From positions 806,001-870,000 of the forward strand of contig CAVSZC010000005.1 of NCBI GenBank assembly GCA_963732365.1: a stretch of DNA of 64,000 nucleotides, in the 5' to 3' direction. This document shows positions 39,373 through 47,698 of the stretch, in pieces; position 1 is the first letter of the stretch, and every line of letters starts with the position of its first letter. This stretch comes from SR-FBR-E99 sp963732365. Its GTDB lineage: Bacteria; Bacteroidota; Bacteroidia; Bacteroidales; VadinHA17. Both the position numbers and the translations under genes were made by a program. The notes beneath the pieces were generated by a model, which made no database searches, was not told the origin of the DNA, and worked only from the letters and a program-made list of their open reading frames with translations.

Positions 39373-40333
39373 ATGTATATACCTGAGTTTAAAGATGTGG
39401 TTGCAGCTTCGGAGGCTATTGCACCGTTTGTGCACCGCACACCTGTCCTCACCTCGCGTCAGCTCGACAGCATTGCCGGTGCTCATCTCCTGTTCAAGTG
39501 TGAGAACTTTCAGAAGGTAGGGGCCTTCAAGTTCAGGGGAGCCACCAATGCCGTCCTCAGGACTGAATGAGGAGCGATCGTCAGTCGCGGTGTCGTCACC
39601 CATTCGTCGGGCAATCATGCTGCTGCGCTGGCTCATGCGGCCGTGTCGAGGGGAGTGAAGGCCTATATCGTCATGCCCTCCACGGCGCCTGAGGTAAAGA
39701 AGAGGGCTGTCGCCGGATACGGGGCTGAGATTACCTTCTGCGAGCCTACCGCTGAGGCGAGGGAGGCCGCCGCCGCCGAAGTCATCCGGCGTACCGGCGC
39801 CACCCTGATACATCCGTATGACAACTTTAATATCATCGCCGGTCAGGGCACGGCGGCACTCGAGCTGCTGACAGACCACCCCGTCGCCTGACGCCGTGCT
39901 CACTCCTGTCGGCGGCGGCGGCCTCCTCAGCGGCACAGCCATCTCTGCCCGTCACCTCGCACCGTCGATAAAAATATATGGCGCGGAACCAATCCTTGCC
40001 GATGACGCCGCAAGATCATTCCACACCCGTACACTGCAGCCACCACTGCCTCCGCGAACAATCGCAGACGGACTGCTGACATCACTGAGCGAAAGAACCT
40101 ACTCCATCATAAGCAAAAAGGTTGATGATATCCTGACAGTCAGTGAGGAGGCTATCGTCGAAGCCATGCAGCTGGTATGGGAGAGGATGAAGATTATCAT
40201 CGAACCCTCGTCGGCAGTGCCCCTGGCTGCCGTCCTTGGCAACAAGAGCCTCTTTGCCGGCAAAAAAGTGGCGATAATTATTTCCGGGGGGAATGTTGAC
40301 CTGACGAAGCTGCCTTTCGGTCAGCACGCCTGA
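39373..40333 (+). pseudogene. Threonine dehydratase / serine racemase-like PLP enzyme, inactivated
   Basis: Three collinear pieces of one fold-II PLP enzyme. The first (39373-39567) has the Schiff-base lysine K53 in GAFKFRGATN, then an in-frame TGA at 39568-39570. Reading through, GAIVSRGVVTHSSGNHAAALA continues in the same frame, so this is a point change (for example CGA to TGA). A second lesion near 39890 shifts the frame between LLTDHPVA and LTPVGGGGLLSG, the glycine-rich phosphate loop. The final piece ends at 40333 and overlaps the 3' end of the convergent EEP gene. Two independent lesions support a real pseudogene. Whether it was a biosynthetic dehydratase or a racemase cannot be told. 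Confidence 0.88.
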
Positions 40334-41462
40334 AGTAGGCTATTATCGGATAATGATCGGAATACCTGACCTTGACGATGTCAAAGTCATTACATTCAAT
40401 CTCTTCGTTGTACAGTATGTAGTCAATCCTGTTCGGAGGATACTTGCCGCGGTAGGTGAAGCCTGCACCATAGCCTGCCTCCACAAAGGCATCCCTGAGA
40501 CCACGCCTCATCTTGCGGTAGGTGTATGATACCGGAGTGTCATTGAAGTCACCGGCAACAATTACAGGGTATGGCGAGGTGGTTATATGCTGCTTCACCC
40601 TGTCTGCCTGGAGTGAACGGCTGGCAAAACCGTTGATAAGGCTCTTTAATATCTCCCTGACATTGCTCATCGAGCCTTCCTGGACCTCACCCGTTATTTC
40701 AGTCAGCAGGTTGCCCTCCACACGCCTGAGCCTGAACGACTGAAGGTGATTGTTGTAGATCCTGAAGGTGTCGGCGTCAACAACAATATCTGTAAAGATG
40801 GTAAGGGATGATGATCCGGGATGAACTATATCGCCTCTTCTTATTATGGGATAACGTGTGATGGTGGCTATACCGTAATGGCTCGATGATCCGCTCTTTA
40901 TAAGTTTGATATGGGTGTGCAATCTTCCCCCGAGGCCCTCTTTAAGCTTTTGTTCGCCGGCCCACGGACTACCCTTGACGAAATATTCCTGAAGACATAT
41001 TATTCCCGGTTCCTCCTTCCTCAGGAGCTGTAACATCTTCCGGTATGAGTCCCTCTGGCTCTCCTCGTAAAAGTTGAACAGCCGTACGTTATAACTTATC
41101 ACCTTGAGGTCATGATGCTCCTCAGAGCCATGATTGGTGAACCTGATGAGATTGTGCAGGTGACCAAATCCTATAGCGATAAGAAATAATGATATCAGCC
41201 CGTACCATTTTCTGAATATCAACCAGATCAGCGCCATGACAATATTTGCTGCCACGAGATAGGGATAAGCCAGTCCGAAGAGCGAGGGAAGAGCTGTTGC
41301 GGAGGGGTTGATATATACGGACAGGTATGCAAGTATCAGAGCTGCGGCAATAATGATATTCACCGACAGAAGGATATTGCGGGAAAAGCGCTTTATCCCG
41401 CTACTTCTTTTTCTGACTCTCGCTGAAGAGGATCTCTTTTTCTTCTCTGGTGAGACTGTCAT
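40278..41462 (-). CDS. Membrane-anchored endonuclease/exonuclease/phosphatase (EEP) family hydrolase
   Basis: About 394 residues from the ATG at 41462. Three N-terminal helices (about 35-110) anchor a C-terminal EEP domain with LKVISYNVRLFN, CLQEYFV, AGDFNDTP and the end YSDHYPIIAYF, giving the metal and His/Asp catalytic residues. Members act on nucleic acids, phospholipids or phosphoinositides; the substrate here is unknown. The start region overlaps the upstream rhomboid gene by about 60 bases and the 3' end overlaps the threonine dehydratase pseudogene. It is the last gene of the mutL operon. Confidence 0.85.
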   Translation of the reverse strand: MTVSPEKKKRSSSARVRKRSSGIKRFSRNILLSVNIIIAAALILAYLSVYINPSATALPSLFGLAYPYLVAANIVMALIWLIFRKWYGLISLFLIAIGFGHLHNLIRFTNHGSEEHHDLKVISYNVRLFNFYEESQRDSYRKMLQLLRKEEPGIICLQEYFVKGSPWAGEQKLKEGLGGRLHTHIKLIKSGSSSHYGIATITRYPIIRRGDIVHPGSSSLTIFTDIVVDADTFRIYNNHLQSFRLRRVEGNLLTEITGEVQEGSMSNVREILKSLINGFASRSLQADRVKQHITTSPYPVIVAGDFNDTPVSYTYRKMRRGLRDAFVEAGYGAGFTYRGKYPPNRIDYILYNEEIECNDFDIVKVRYSDHYPIIAYFRRADRKAASSGQHSPRK

Positions 41463-42288
41463 AACCGCCCTTTGAGATCTTGTCAAGTATATGATCTATT
41501 GCCTTTTGTCTTTCGGCTCTGATCTTGTTGTAGTCGTAGTCTGTCTTTGGTTTCTTGTATGTCACCTTCATCCGCCTCCCCGGCCTGAAGAGTGTCACAA
41601 AGAAATCAATGATACTGTTGAGCCATGCCCCTATATCTTTTCCGTTCTTCAGCCCGTAACCGTAGGCCAGTCCCATCATTGCTCCGCCTATGTGTGCTAT
41701 CTTGCCTCCGGTGTTGACCGAGAAGTCAAAGACCGAGGTTATCAGGAATGTGATCAGGGCAAGATACTTGAGTTTTATCCTTCCGAAGAAGAGGAGATGG
41801 AGCTCCATCTCAGGAAGGTAGACAGCCGTGGCAATCACCAGGGCCATCACGGAGGCGGACGCGCCGAGGGCTACAGAGACGTTTACGGCACCGGCAAATG
41901 CGGGAAAAAGGTTAAAGATGATTATATAAAGCAGTGCCCCTGCCAGCCCCCCCATGAGGTAGAGTGACACAACCTTCCTCTGGTCGAGATAACTCATGAA
42001 AATCTTTCCGAACCACCATAGCCACAGCATGTTAAAGAGGAGATGAATGAATCCCTGGTGCAGGAACATATATGTGACAGGTGTCCACGGTTTTGTTGCC
42101 AGCGCTCCGACGGAGGCAGGAACGGCAAGATAAGAGATGACTGTTGTTGCCAGTTCGGGGCTTGATGCCAGGACACTGATCATCTCGAGTATCTTGATGA
42201 TCAGGAATATGCCGGTGTTGACAAAGATGAGCCTTGTGAGGCTGGTCCCGTGCCTGAATGATGCCTTTATCTCGTCCCAGATACCCAT
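41401..42288 (-). CDS. Rhomboid family intramembrane serine protease (second copy)
   Basis: 295 residues, six or more helices. The catalytic pair is Ser in GASASVMAL (helix 4) and His in KIAHIGGAMMG (helix 6); the conserved HLLFNM and WW loop features are also present. A cytoplasmic basic C-tail (about 240-295) follows. Rhomboids cleave transmembrane substrates within the bilayer. GASAS replaces the common GASGA, but the Ser remains. Its ATG overlaps the stop of the other rhomboid by one base (TGATG). Confidence 0.9.
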   Translation of the reverse strand: MGIWDEIKASFRHGTSLTRLIFVNTGIFLIIKILEMISVLASSPELATTVISYLAVPASVGALATKPWTPVTYMFLHQGFIHLLFNMLWLWWFGKIFMSYLDQRKVVSLYLMGGLAGALLYIIIFNLFPAFAGAVNVSVALGASASVMALVIATAVYLPEMELHLLFFGRIKLKYLALITFLITSVFDFSVNTGGKIAHIGGAMMGLAYGYGLKNGKDIGAWLNSIIDFFVTLFRPGRRMKVTYKKPKTDYDYNKIRAERQKAIDHILDKISKGGYDSLTREEKEILFSESQKKK

Positions 42289-43022
42289 CAGTAAAGTGTT
42301 TTGGTTGTCTTGCGCCAGTATCGTATCAGGAGGTACCCGAATATCATCCCGCCAAGATGTGCGGCATGTGCTATGTTGCTGCCCGGGCTTGTTACAGCGA
42401 GATAGAGCTCTATGGCACCGTAAGCCAGTACGAAGTATTTTGCTTTGATAGGGATGGGAGGGAAGATGAGCATCAGCTGCGTGTTGGGGAAGAGCATGCC
42501 AAAGGCAAGCAGAACCCCGAAGACGGCACCCGAAGCACCTACTGTCGGAGTATTGAGTATGGTATTCAGTGTCTGGGCTGCATTATCGGTATAGACCTGG
42601 CCTGATCTCAATACTTCCAGCCCTGAGTCATAAATATGCTGAAGCTCTTCAGGACTAAGTGCAGCCATTGACTTGGTGTACTGAAGCCACATGACCATCT
42701 CATGAGTGAAGGCTGCGCCGAGGCCGGTGATGAGGTAATAGATCAGAAACCGCTGCGGCCCCCACACTCTCTCGAGCACACCCCCGAACATAAAGAGGGC
42801 AAACATGTTGAAGAAAAGGTGTATGAACCCGCCGTGCATGAACATATGGGTCACTATCTGCCATGATCTGAAGTGGTCAGATTCTGGGAAGTAGAGCCCG
42901 AGTATACTGTTGAGGTCTGTTCCCCATACAGCCTTGAGGGCAAACGTGAGGAGCAGCATTACAACGTTGAGAATAATAATATTTTTTACTATCGGCGGAA
43001 GGCCTGCAAATCCACTGTTCAT
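42288..43022 (-). CDS. Rhomboid family intramembrane serine protease (first copy)
   Basis: 244 residues with canonical motifs: HGGFIHLFFNMFALFMFG, the nucleophile in GASGAVFGVLL, and the His in AHAAHLGGMIFGY. It differs clearly from its neighbour and is not a recent duplicate. It follows mutL by 53 bases and is translationally coupled to the second rhomboid. Confidence 0.93.
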   Translation of the reverse strand: MNSGFAGLPPIVKNIIILNVVMLLLTFALKAVWGTDLNSILGLYFPESDHFRSWQIVTHMFMHGGFIHLFFNMFALFMFGGVLERVWGPQRFLIYYLITGLGAAFTHEMVMWLQYTKSMAALSPEELQHIYDSGLEVLRSGQVYTDNAAQTLNTILNTPTVGASGAVFGVLLAFGMLFPNTQLMLIFPPIPIKAKYFVLAYGAIELYLAVTSPGSNIAHAAHLGGMIFGYLLIRYWRKTTKTLY

Positions 43023-43075
43023 CTCTGTTTTTCTATAGTTTCTGAGTTTTCAAATTTAGCCATTCTGAACGATAA

Positions 43076-44890
43076 TCAGCCGAATCTTCTGTCAAGCTCT
43101 TCCAGGGTTATGATGTTCATCACCGTCCGCCCTGTGGGTGAATAGTTTGGCATGGAGCAGGCGAACAGCTGGTCAAACAGTTCCTCCATCTCATCATGTG
43201 TCAGCGGCATGCCGTAGGGTATGGCTGACGCTTTTGCCATCGACAGGGCTACCCTTTCCCGGGCGCCTATTGACGGATCGTTCAGCGTCTGTTTATATTC
43301 TGTTATCAGTATCTCAAGCATGGCCAGCGGGCTCACATTACGGCTGTCGGCCGGATGAGCTGTAATTGTGACCCTGTTGTCAGCGCTGCTCTCCACCTCG
43401 AAACCAAGTGTCCTGATATCTTCTTTTATCTCTTCAATGATAACAATGTCAGCCGGATTTAGTTCTGTCTCCACCGGGAAGAGCGACACCTGGGCAGGAA
43501 CCGGGCCGTCACCCAGCGATGACATGTATTTCTCATACAGCACCCGCTCGTGTGCTCTCCGCTGGTCGATCATCATTATTCCTGAAATGACGGGGCACAT
43601 GACATACCTGTTCTTGATCTGGAAGAAGCGGCGCTGGCTCCCTGTAGGTGATTGCATTCCCTCCTTGCCTGCTGCCTCGCTGCTCCGTGCCGTAACGGTG
43701 AAGAGCGACTCCCATCCGCGTGCCGCACCATGCTCATGATCACCCTTCCATTTTGTCTCCGGCCGGTTGTATTCAGTCCCCTGGAAAGGATTGAAGCTCT
43801 GGTCAACTTCAATCCGGGGTGTCTGCGGTACCGGCATGTCGCCGGTGATGACAGGTATCTCCACGGCACCTTCAGGACCGAAGTCGAGTGACGGCACCAC
43901 ATTGAACCTCCCCAGCGCCTCACGCACTGAAGCGAGCATTATCTGCCATACCGATCTCTCATCCTCAAACTTTATCTCGGTCTTTGTAGGGTGTATGTTA
44001 ACGTCTATGGTTGACGGGTCGGCTGTCATGAACAGGAAATATGAGGGCACTGATTCAGGTGGCAGTATCCCCTGGTAAGCCTCCATCACGGCACGGTGGA
44101 GGTAGGGGTGGCGGATGAACCTGTTGTTGATGAAGAAGAACTGTTCTCCGGGTGACCGCCGTGCGTTCTCCGGCTTGCCGGCAAAGCCCATGATGCTGAC
44201 TATTGAGGTGGCGGTCTCTACCGTCACCAGGTTCTGGTTATAGTGCTTCCCGAAGAGAGCCACTATACGCTGCCTGTGATTTGATGCCGGCAGACGGTAT
44301 ATATCCTGGTCATTGTGTATCAGGGTGAGTTTTATCCCGGGATGAGCCAGTGACACGCGCTGGAACTCTGTTATGATGTGTCTCAGTTCTGTGTTGTCTG
44401 TCTTGAGGAATTTGCGGCGTGCAGGTACGTTATAAAAGAGGTTTTTTACACTTAAGACCGATCCTGTTGCGCATGAGCAGGGCTCCTGTCTTGTCACCCT
44501 TGAGTTGCTGATCTCGACAAGGGTACCCTCCTCATCCTCCTCTCTTCTGGTGCGCAGTTCAGTCATCGACACTGCTGCCACCGAGGCAAGCGCCTCACCC
44601 CGGAATCCTTTTGTGGTGATGGAAAAGAGATCGTCGGCAGATGAGATCTTTGATGTTGCATGCCTCTCGAATGCCAGTCGGGCATCGGTCTCGCTCATGC
44701 CGCTGCCGTTATCTATAACCTGCACCAGGGTGCGACCGGCATCCTTTATTACTATTGTTATCTCAGAAGCACCTGCGTCGACCGCATTCTCGGCAAGCTC
44801 CTTCACCACCGAGGCAGGGCGCTGTATCACCTCACCGGCTGCGATCTGGTTGGCAACGGAGTCGGGCAGAAGCCTGATAATATCACTCAT
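43076..44890 (-). CDS. mutL: DNA mismatch repair protein MutL
   Basis: A 604-residue GHKL ATPase. The N-terminus has IAAGEVIQRPASVVKELAEN, DNGSGM, ATSKI and GFRGEAL, the nucleotide-binding motifs. The C-terminal dimerisation half has DQRRAHERVLYE, a variant of the DQHAxxExxxE metal motif of endonuclease-type MutL with Arg for the first His, so latent nicking activity is uncertain. It acts between MutS and downstream strand removal. Upstream by 13 bases is a small membrane protein gene. Confidence 0.96.
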   Translation of the reverse strand: MSDIIRLLPDSVANQIAAGEVIQRPASVVKELAENAVDAGASEITIVIKDAGRTLVQVIDNGSGMSETDARLAFERHATSKISSADDLFSITTKGFRGEALASVAAVSMTELRTRREEDEEGTLVEISNSRVTRQEPCSCATGSVLSVKNLFYNVPARRKFLKTDNTELRHIITEFQRVSLAHPGIKLTLIHNDQDIYRLPASNHRQRIVALFGKHYNQNLVTVETATSIVSIMGFAGKPENARRSPGEQFFFINNRFIRHPYLHRAVMEAYQGILPPESVPSYFLFMTADPSTIDVNIHPTKTEIKFEDERSVWQIMLASVREALGRFNVVPSLDFGPEGAVEIPVITGDMPVPQTPRIEVDQSFNPFQGTEYNRPETKWKGDHEHGAARGWESLFTVTARSSEAAGKEGMQSPTGSQRRFFQIKNRYVMCPVISGIMMIDQRRAHERVLYEKYMSSLGDGPVPAQVSLFPVETELNPADIVIIEEIKEDIRTLGFEVESSADNRVTITAHPADSRNVSPLAMLEILITEYKQTLNDPSIGARERVALSMAKASAIPYGMPLTHDEMEELFDQLFACSMPNYSPTGRTVMNIITLEELDRRFG

Positions 44891-44903
44891 CTTATGAAAG
44901 GCA

Positions 44904-45221
44904 TTAGAAAAATAAATAGAAATATGTAATGAGGACGAGTATCAAGACAATGACAATCAGCCTTATCATGTTATGCCTTTCGACTTTCTCCCTCTGCCTG
45001 GGGAAGTAATTCTTCATTGACCCCCTCATGATCCTGCTCCTGTAGGGTGTGGAGTGTGCTCCCTGCTCCCCGCTCCCTGCTCCCTGCTCTCTGCTCTCTT
45101 CACCCTGCTCCCCGCTCATGGCTCTTCTCGCCTCCCTCTCCTCTTTCTTCGGGTCATAGAAGCGTGGAGTATAGTTGAATCCCCGTGGCTTATTCTGCTT
45201 GAAGAAATTCGGTATTGCCAT
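44904..45221 (-). CDS. Small single-TM protein with an in-frame low-complexity insertion
   Basis: 105 residues: a basic N-terminus (MAIPNFFKQNKPRGFNYTPRFYDPKKEEREARR), then a Glu-Gln-Gly-Ala-rich stretch (about residues 37-55, built on EQGAGSGEQGA), a basic segment and a C-terminal membrane helix (LIVIVLILVLITYFYLFF). The EQGA stretch is encoded by GCTCCCTGC-type units like those of the intergenic repeat at 401-560 and 11261-11445, so repeat DNA appears to lie in the gene without breaking its frame. Homologues upstream of mutL are known in Bacteroidota; function unknown. Confidence 0.75.
   Translation of the reverse strand: MAIPNFFKQNKPRGFNYTPRFYDPKKEEREARRAMSGEQGEESREQGAGSGEQGAHSTPYRSRIMRGSMKNYFPRQREKVERHNMIRLIVIVLILVLITYFYLFF
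45043..45117. repeat. GCTCCCTGC low-complexity tract inside the pre-mutL gene (copy 3, partial)
   Basis: About seven degenerate units of (G/T)CTCCCTGCTCCC/TCTGCTCTC on the plus strand. It resembles the variable arm of the repeat before marC and prfB but lacks the CTTCGACAGG core. Confidence 0.65.
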
Positions 45222-45386
45222 CCTTCATTTTTTGCAAAAATACTAAGAAAAAGGGAGTTTTTAAGGGAGCAATCAACTACCCCGGTATGTTGAAATTGTA
45301 AAGCTCACATGAGTCTTGCATGAAAGATAACCAAAAAAGGTCGGTACAAATGCTTAACTTTGGACCGTTTAAGCCTTAAACCTCGA

Positions 45387-45899
45387 ATGAAGATACTCGT
45401 CACATATGCCAGTCGCACAGGCTCAACAGCTGCGGTTGCCGCGAGGGTAGGGCGTGTCCTGACGGGTCTGGGGGAGGAAGTCACCGTCACACCGATGAGT
45501 GATGTGAAAGGGCTGAAGAGATTTGATGCAGTCGTTGCCGGCAGTTCGGTCCAGAGCGGATTATGGCTTCCTGAGGCCATGGAGTTCATCAGGAGGAACC
45601 ACGACATTTTGCAGCATAAGCCCTTTGCCATTTTCAGTGTCTCGTTCACCCCCAGTGAGGAGCAGGGGGTGGAATATCGTATGGCAATCATGCAGTGGAC
45701 GGCACCTGTCAGGGCCCTGGCACATCCTGTCAGTGAGGCTTTCTTTGCGACTGAATCGGGTGACACCAACAATACGAAGCCCGGTGCCAGGTCACGTTTC
45801 AAGCTCGGTGTTCTTCTGGGTATATTGAAGGAGCGTGACAACCGTCAGCTTGATCTGGTTGTGCCCTGGGTTGTGAAGCTTCATGAGAAGCTGAGATAG
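45387..45899 (+). CDS. Flavodoxin-domain protein (protoporphyrinogen oxidase HemG-like)
   Basis: 170 residues. The FMN phosphate loop is TYASRTGSTAAVA at the N-terminus, followed by GSSVQSGLWLPEAMEF. The layout resembles menaquinone-dependent protoporphyrinogen oxidase (HemG) and related long-chain flavodoxins, but no heme genes are near. ATG 45387 is preferred over 45360 because it starts the first beta strand (MKILVTYAS). A TAACTTTG -7-like element (45355-45362) lies 24 bases upstream. Confidence 0.78.
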   Translation: MKILVTYASRTGSTAAVAARVGRVLTGLGEEVTVTPMSDVKGLKRFDAVVAGSSVQSGLWLPEAMEFIRRNHDILQHKPFAIFSVSFTPSEEQGVEYRMAIMQWTAPVRALAHPVSEAFFATESGDTNNTKPGARSRFKLGVLLGILKERDNRQLDLVVPWVVKLHEKLR

Positions 45900-45911
45900 C
45901 AAGTAGATTTT

Positions 45912-46304
45912 TCATACCCACAACGGAACGGGGGATATCATCCAGAGCACTATTGACTGGACAAGCATATCTTTCCTGACGGTTTTTCTTCTGACGATCA
46001 TATAGATCATGAGGGCGAGGGCAAGGACGTCGCCGTACCAAACCATTGTGGTACCCATAGGCATATTCCATGACTCGAGCATATTGGCAATGAAGACAGT
46101 CGAATAGATATATCCGACGATTTCGTTTGCCAGCCAGTGGCTGTCGTCGCTTATCATCGGGAAGTACCAGGCTGAGCCAATGTAAAAGAGTGACCCTGCC
46201 AGCATGGTATATCTGAACCATGGCATCATGTCGAGCATAGGGTTAAAGACAGCGCAGACAGCGAAGATGATGAATGCCGCCCTCTGAAAGATTACCTTAT
46301 TCAT
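45912..46304 (-). CDS. Four-helix membrane protein of unknown function
   Basis: 130 residues, almost entirely hydrophobic, with about four membrane helices. I do not recognise the family. The stop lies 12 bases from the convergent flavodoxin stop. Upstream is the AT-rich promoter region of the divergent export locus. Confidence 0.6.
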   Translation of the reverse strand: MNKVIFQRAAFIIFAVCAVFNPMLDMMPWFRYTMLAGSLFYIGSAWYFPMISDDSHWLANEIVGYIYSTVFIANMLESWNMPMGTTMVWYGDVLALALMIYMIVRRKTVRKDMLVQSIVLWMISPVPLWV

Positions 46305-46318
46305 GACTTATATTTTTT

Positions 46319-46390
46319 AATGCAGCATACCAAAATTAAAAAAAAACTTGACAAATATTTCGAAATAATATAAATTTGATATGCTGCATT
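46319..46390. repeat. 11-bp inverted repeat flanking the export-operon promoter
   Basis: AATGCAGCATA (46319-46329) and its exact reverse complement TATGCTGCATT (46380-46390) are separated by 50 bases that contain the promoter below. The right arm overlaps the region just after the -7 box, so a dimeric regulator bound to both arms could loop or block the promoter. Confidence 0.7.
46347..46378 (+). promoter_or_regulatory. Promoter of the HlyD / peptidase-ABC operon
   Basis: CTTG (46347-46350), a 20-base spacer and TAAATTTG (46371-46378) fit the Bacteroidota pattern. The leader to the HlyD ATG would be about 135 bases, with no ORF visible in it. Confidence 0.55.
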
Positions 46391-46522
46391 TCTAAAATTA
46401 TTTACATGGTTAATTGGGTGCATACATCCCGAAGCATGTATTTGTCTATGCATTTATATGTACTGGATGGGTGTCTTTATCCAGAATCAAATACTATAAT
46501 GAAACATTAAATGTAAGGTCCT

Positions 46523-47683
46523 ATGAAATTTATTTCTGAGAGTTTGATAGACAGAGTATTTGAGACCTATATCGGTCGGATTACTATCAGGAGTAGATTA
46601 ATATACTGGGTGGTGATAATAATTCTAATGACTGCAATCTTGGTTTTACCTCTCATTTATGTGGATGTCGCAGTCCAGGCCAGAGGGTTTTTCCAGTCTG
46701 AAATAGAGAGACAACCGATTTATGCGCCAACCAGTGGTCAGGTTTTACATACTGCGATTAATAAGGGCAAAAGAGTGTGGAAGGGAGATACCCTGTTAAC
46801 AATTGGTTCAGATGCAGTTCAGGCAGAGCTAACAGCTGTAAATCAAAGAATTAGAGATAATAATTTAGCCATTCAAGACCTCAATTGCTTACTGGAAATA
46901 GAATTGCTCAAGGACAACATTGGAACGCCTGTGCTTGTCACAAAACGATATAATGCTGAATATGTCAATCTCTCCAGATTACTGAAACTACAGGCACAGA
47001 CATATCATCAGGCCAAGTTTGACTATGAAAGAAAAAGATCACTTCATGAACAGGAAATTATTTCTGATGCTGATTATGAGGTCTCTTACTTCAATTTCAG
47101 ATCAGAAGAAGAAAAGCTGAATCAGGCATTTGCTCAAACTTTAGCAAAATGGGAGTTGGACTTAGCTCAGAGAATAAGTGATTCCATCATCCTGCATACA
47201 GAACATGAACGATACAAAGAAGAAATAAAGAATCTATGTGTTATTGCCCCTGTAAGCGGAACTATTATTCAAAGTGCAGATATTCAAGACGGCACGTTTA
47301 TTTATGATAATCAGCATATTGCAGAAATATCCCCAATGGGTGATATTATGGCTGTCTGTTTTGTGTCTCCTGGAGATATCGGATTGGTACAACCGGGATT
47401 ACCGGTGCTCCTTCAGGTAGATGCATTTAAGTATACTGAGTGGGGTTTGCTAAAAGCAAATATCCTGGATGTTTCAAATGATCTTATTACAGACGATGGT
47501 CAGTCAGCCTATTTTAGGATTATATGTAGGCCGGAACAGAATTATCTAAGCCTAAAAAATGGAGTTAGAGCAGAGATCATTAAAGGCATGAGTTTCAATG
47601 CCCGAATTGTAATCACACAAAGATCTCTGTTTAATCTGTTGTTTGATAAGGCTGACGATTGGTTAAATCCCTATTTGAATTGA
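46523..47683 (+). CDS. HlyD-family secretion adaptor
   Basis: A 386-residue periplasmic adaptor (membrane fusion protein). One N-terminal membrane helix (about 27-47), then the split lipoyl domain (QPIYAPTSGQVLHTAINKGK and CVIAPVSGTIIQSADIQDG) around a long alpha-helical hairpin (about 105-240) and a beta-barrel domain. It would link the inner-membrane ABC exporter encoded next to an outer-membrane channel, which is not in the window. It lies 15 bases before the transporter. Base composition is AT-rich compared with flanking genes. Confidence 0.92.
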   Translation: MKFISESLIDRVFETYIGRITIRSRLIYWVVIIILMTAILVLPLIYVDVAVQARGFFQSEIERQPIYAPTSGQVLHTAINKGKRVWKGDTLLTIGSDAVQAELTAVNQRIRDNNLAIQDLNCLLEIELLKDNIGTPVLVTKRYNAEYVNLSRLLKLQAQTYHQAKFDYERKRSLHEQEIISDADYEVSYFNFRSEEEKLNQAFAQTLAKWELDLAQRISDSIILHTEHERYKEEIKNLCVIAPVSGTIIQSADIQDGTFIYDNQHIAEISPMGDIMAVCFVSPGDIGLVQPGLPVLLQVDAFKYTEWGLLKANILDVSNDLITDDGQSAYFRIICRPEQNYLSLKNGVRAEIIKGMSFNARIVITQRSLFNLLFDKADDWLNPYLN

Positions 47684-47698
47684 TGTAAACGGCAAATT

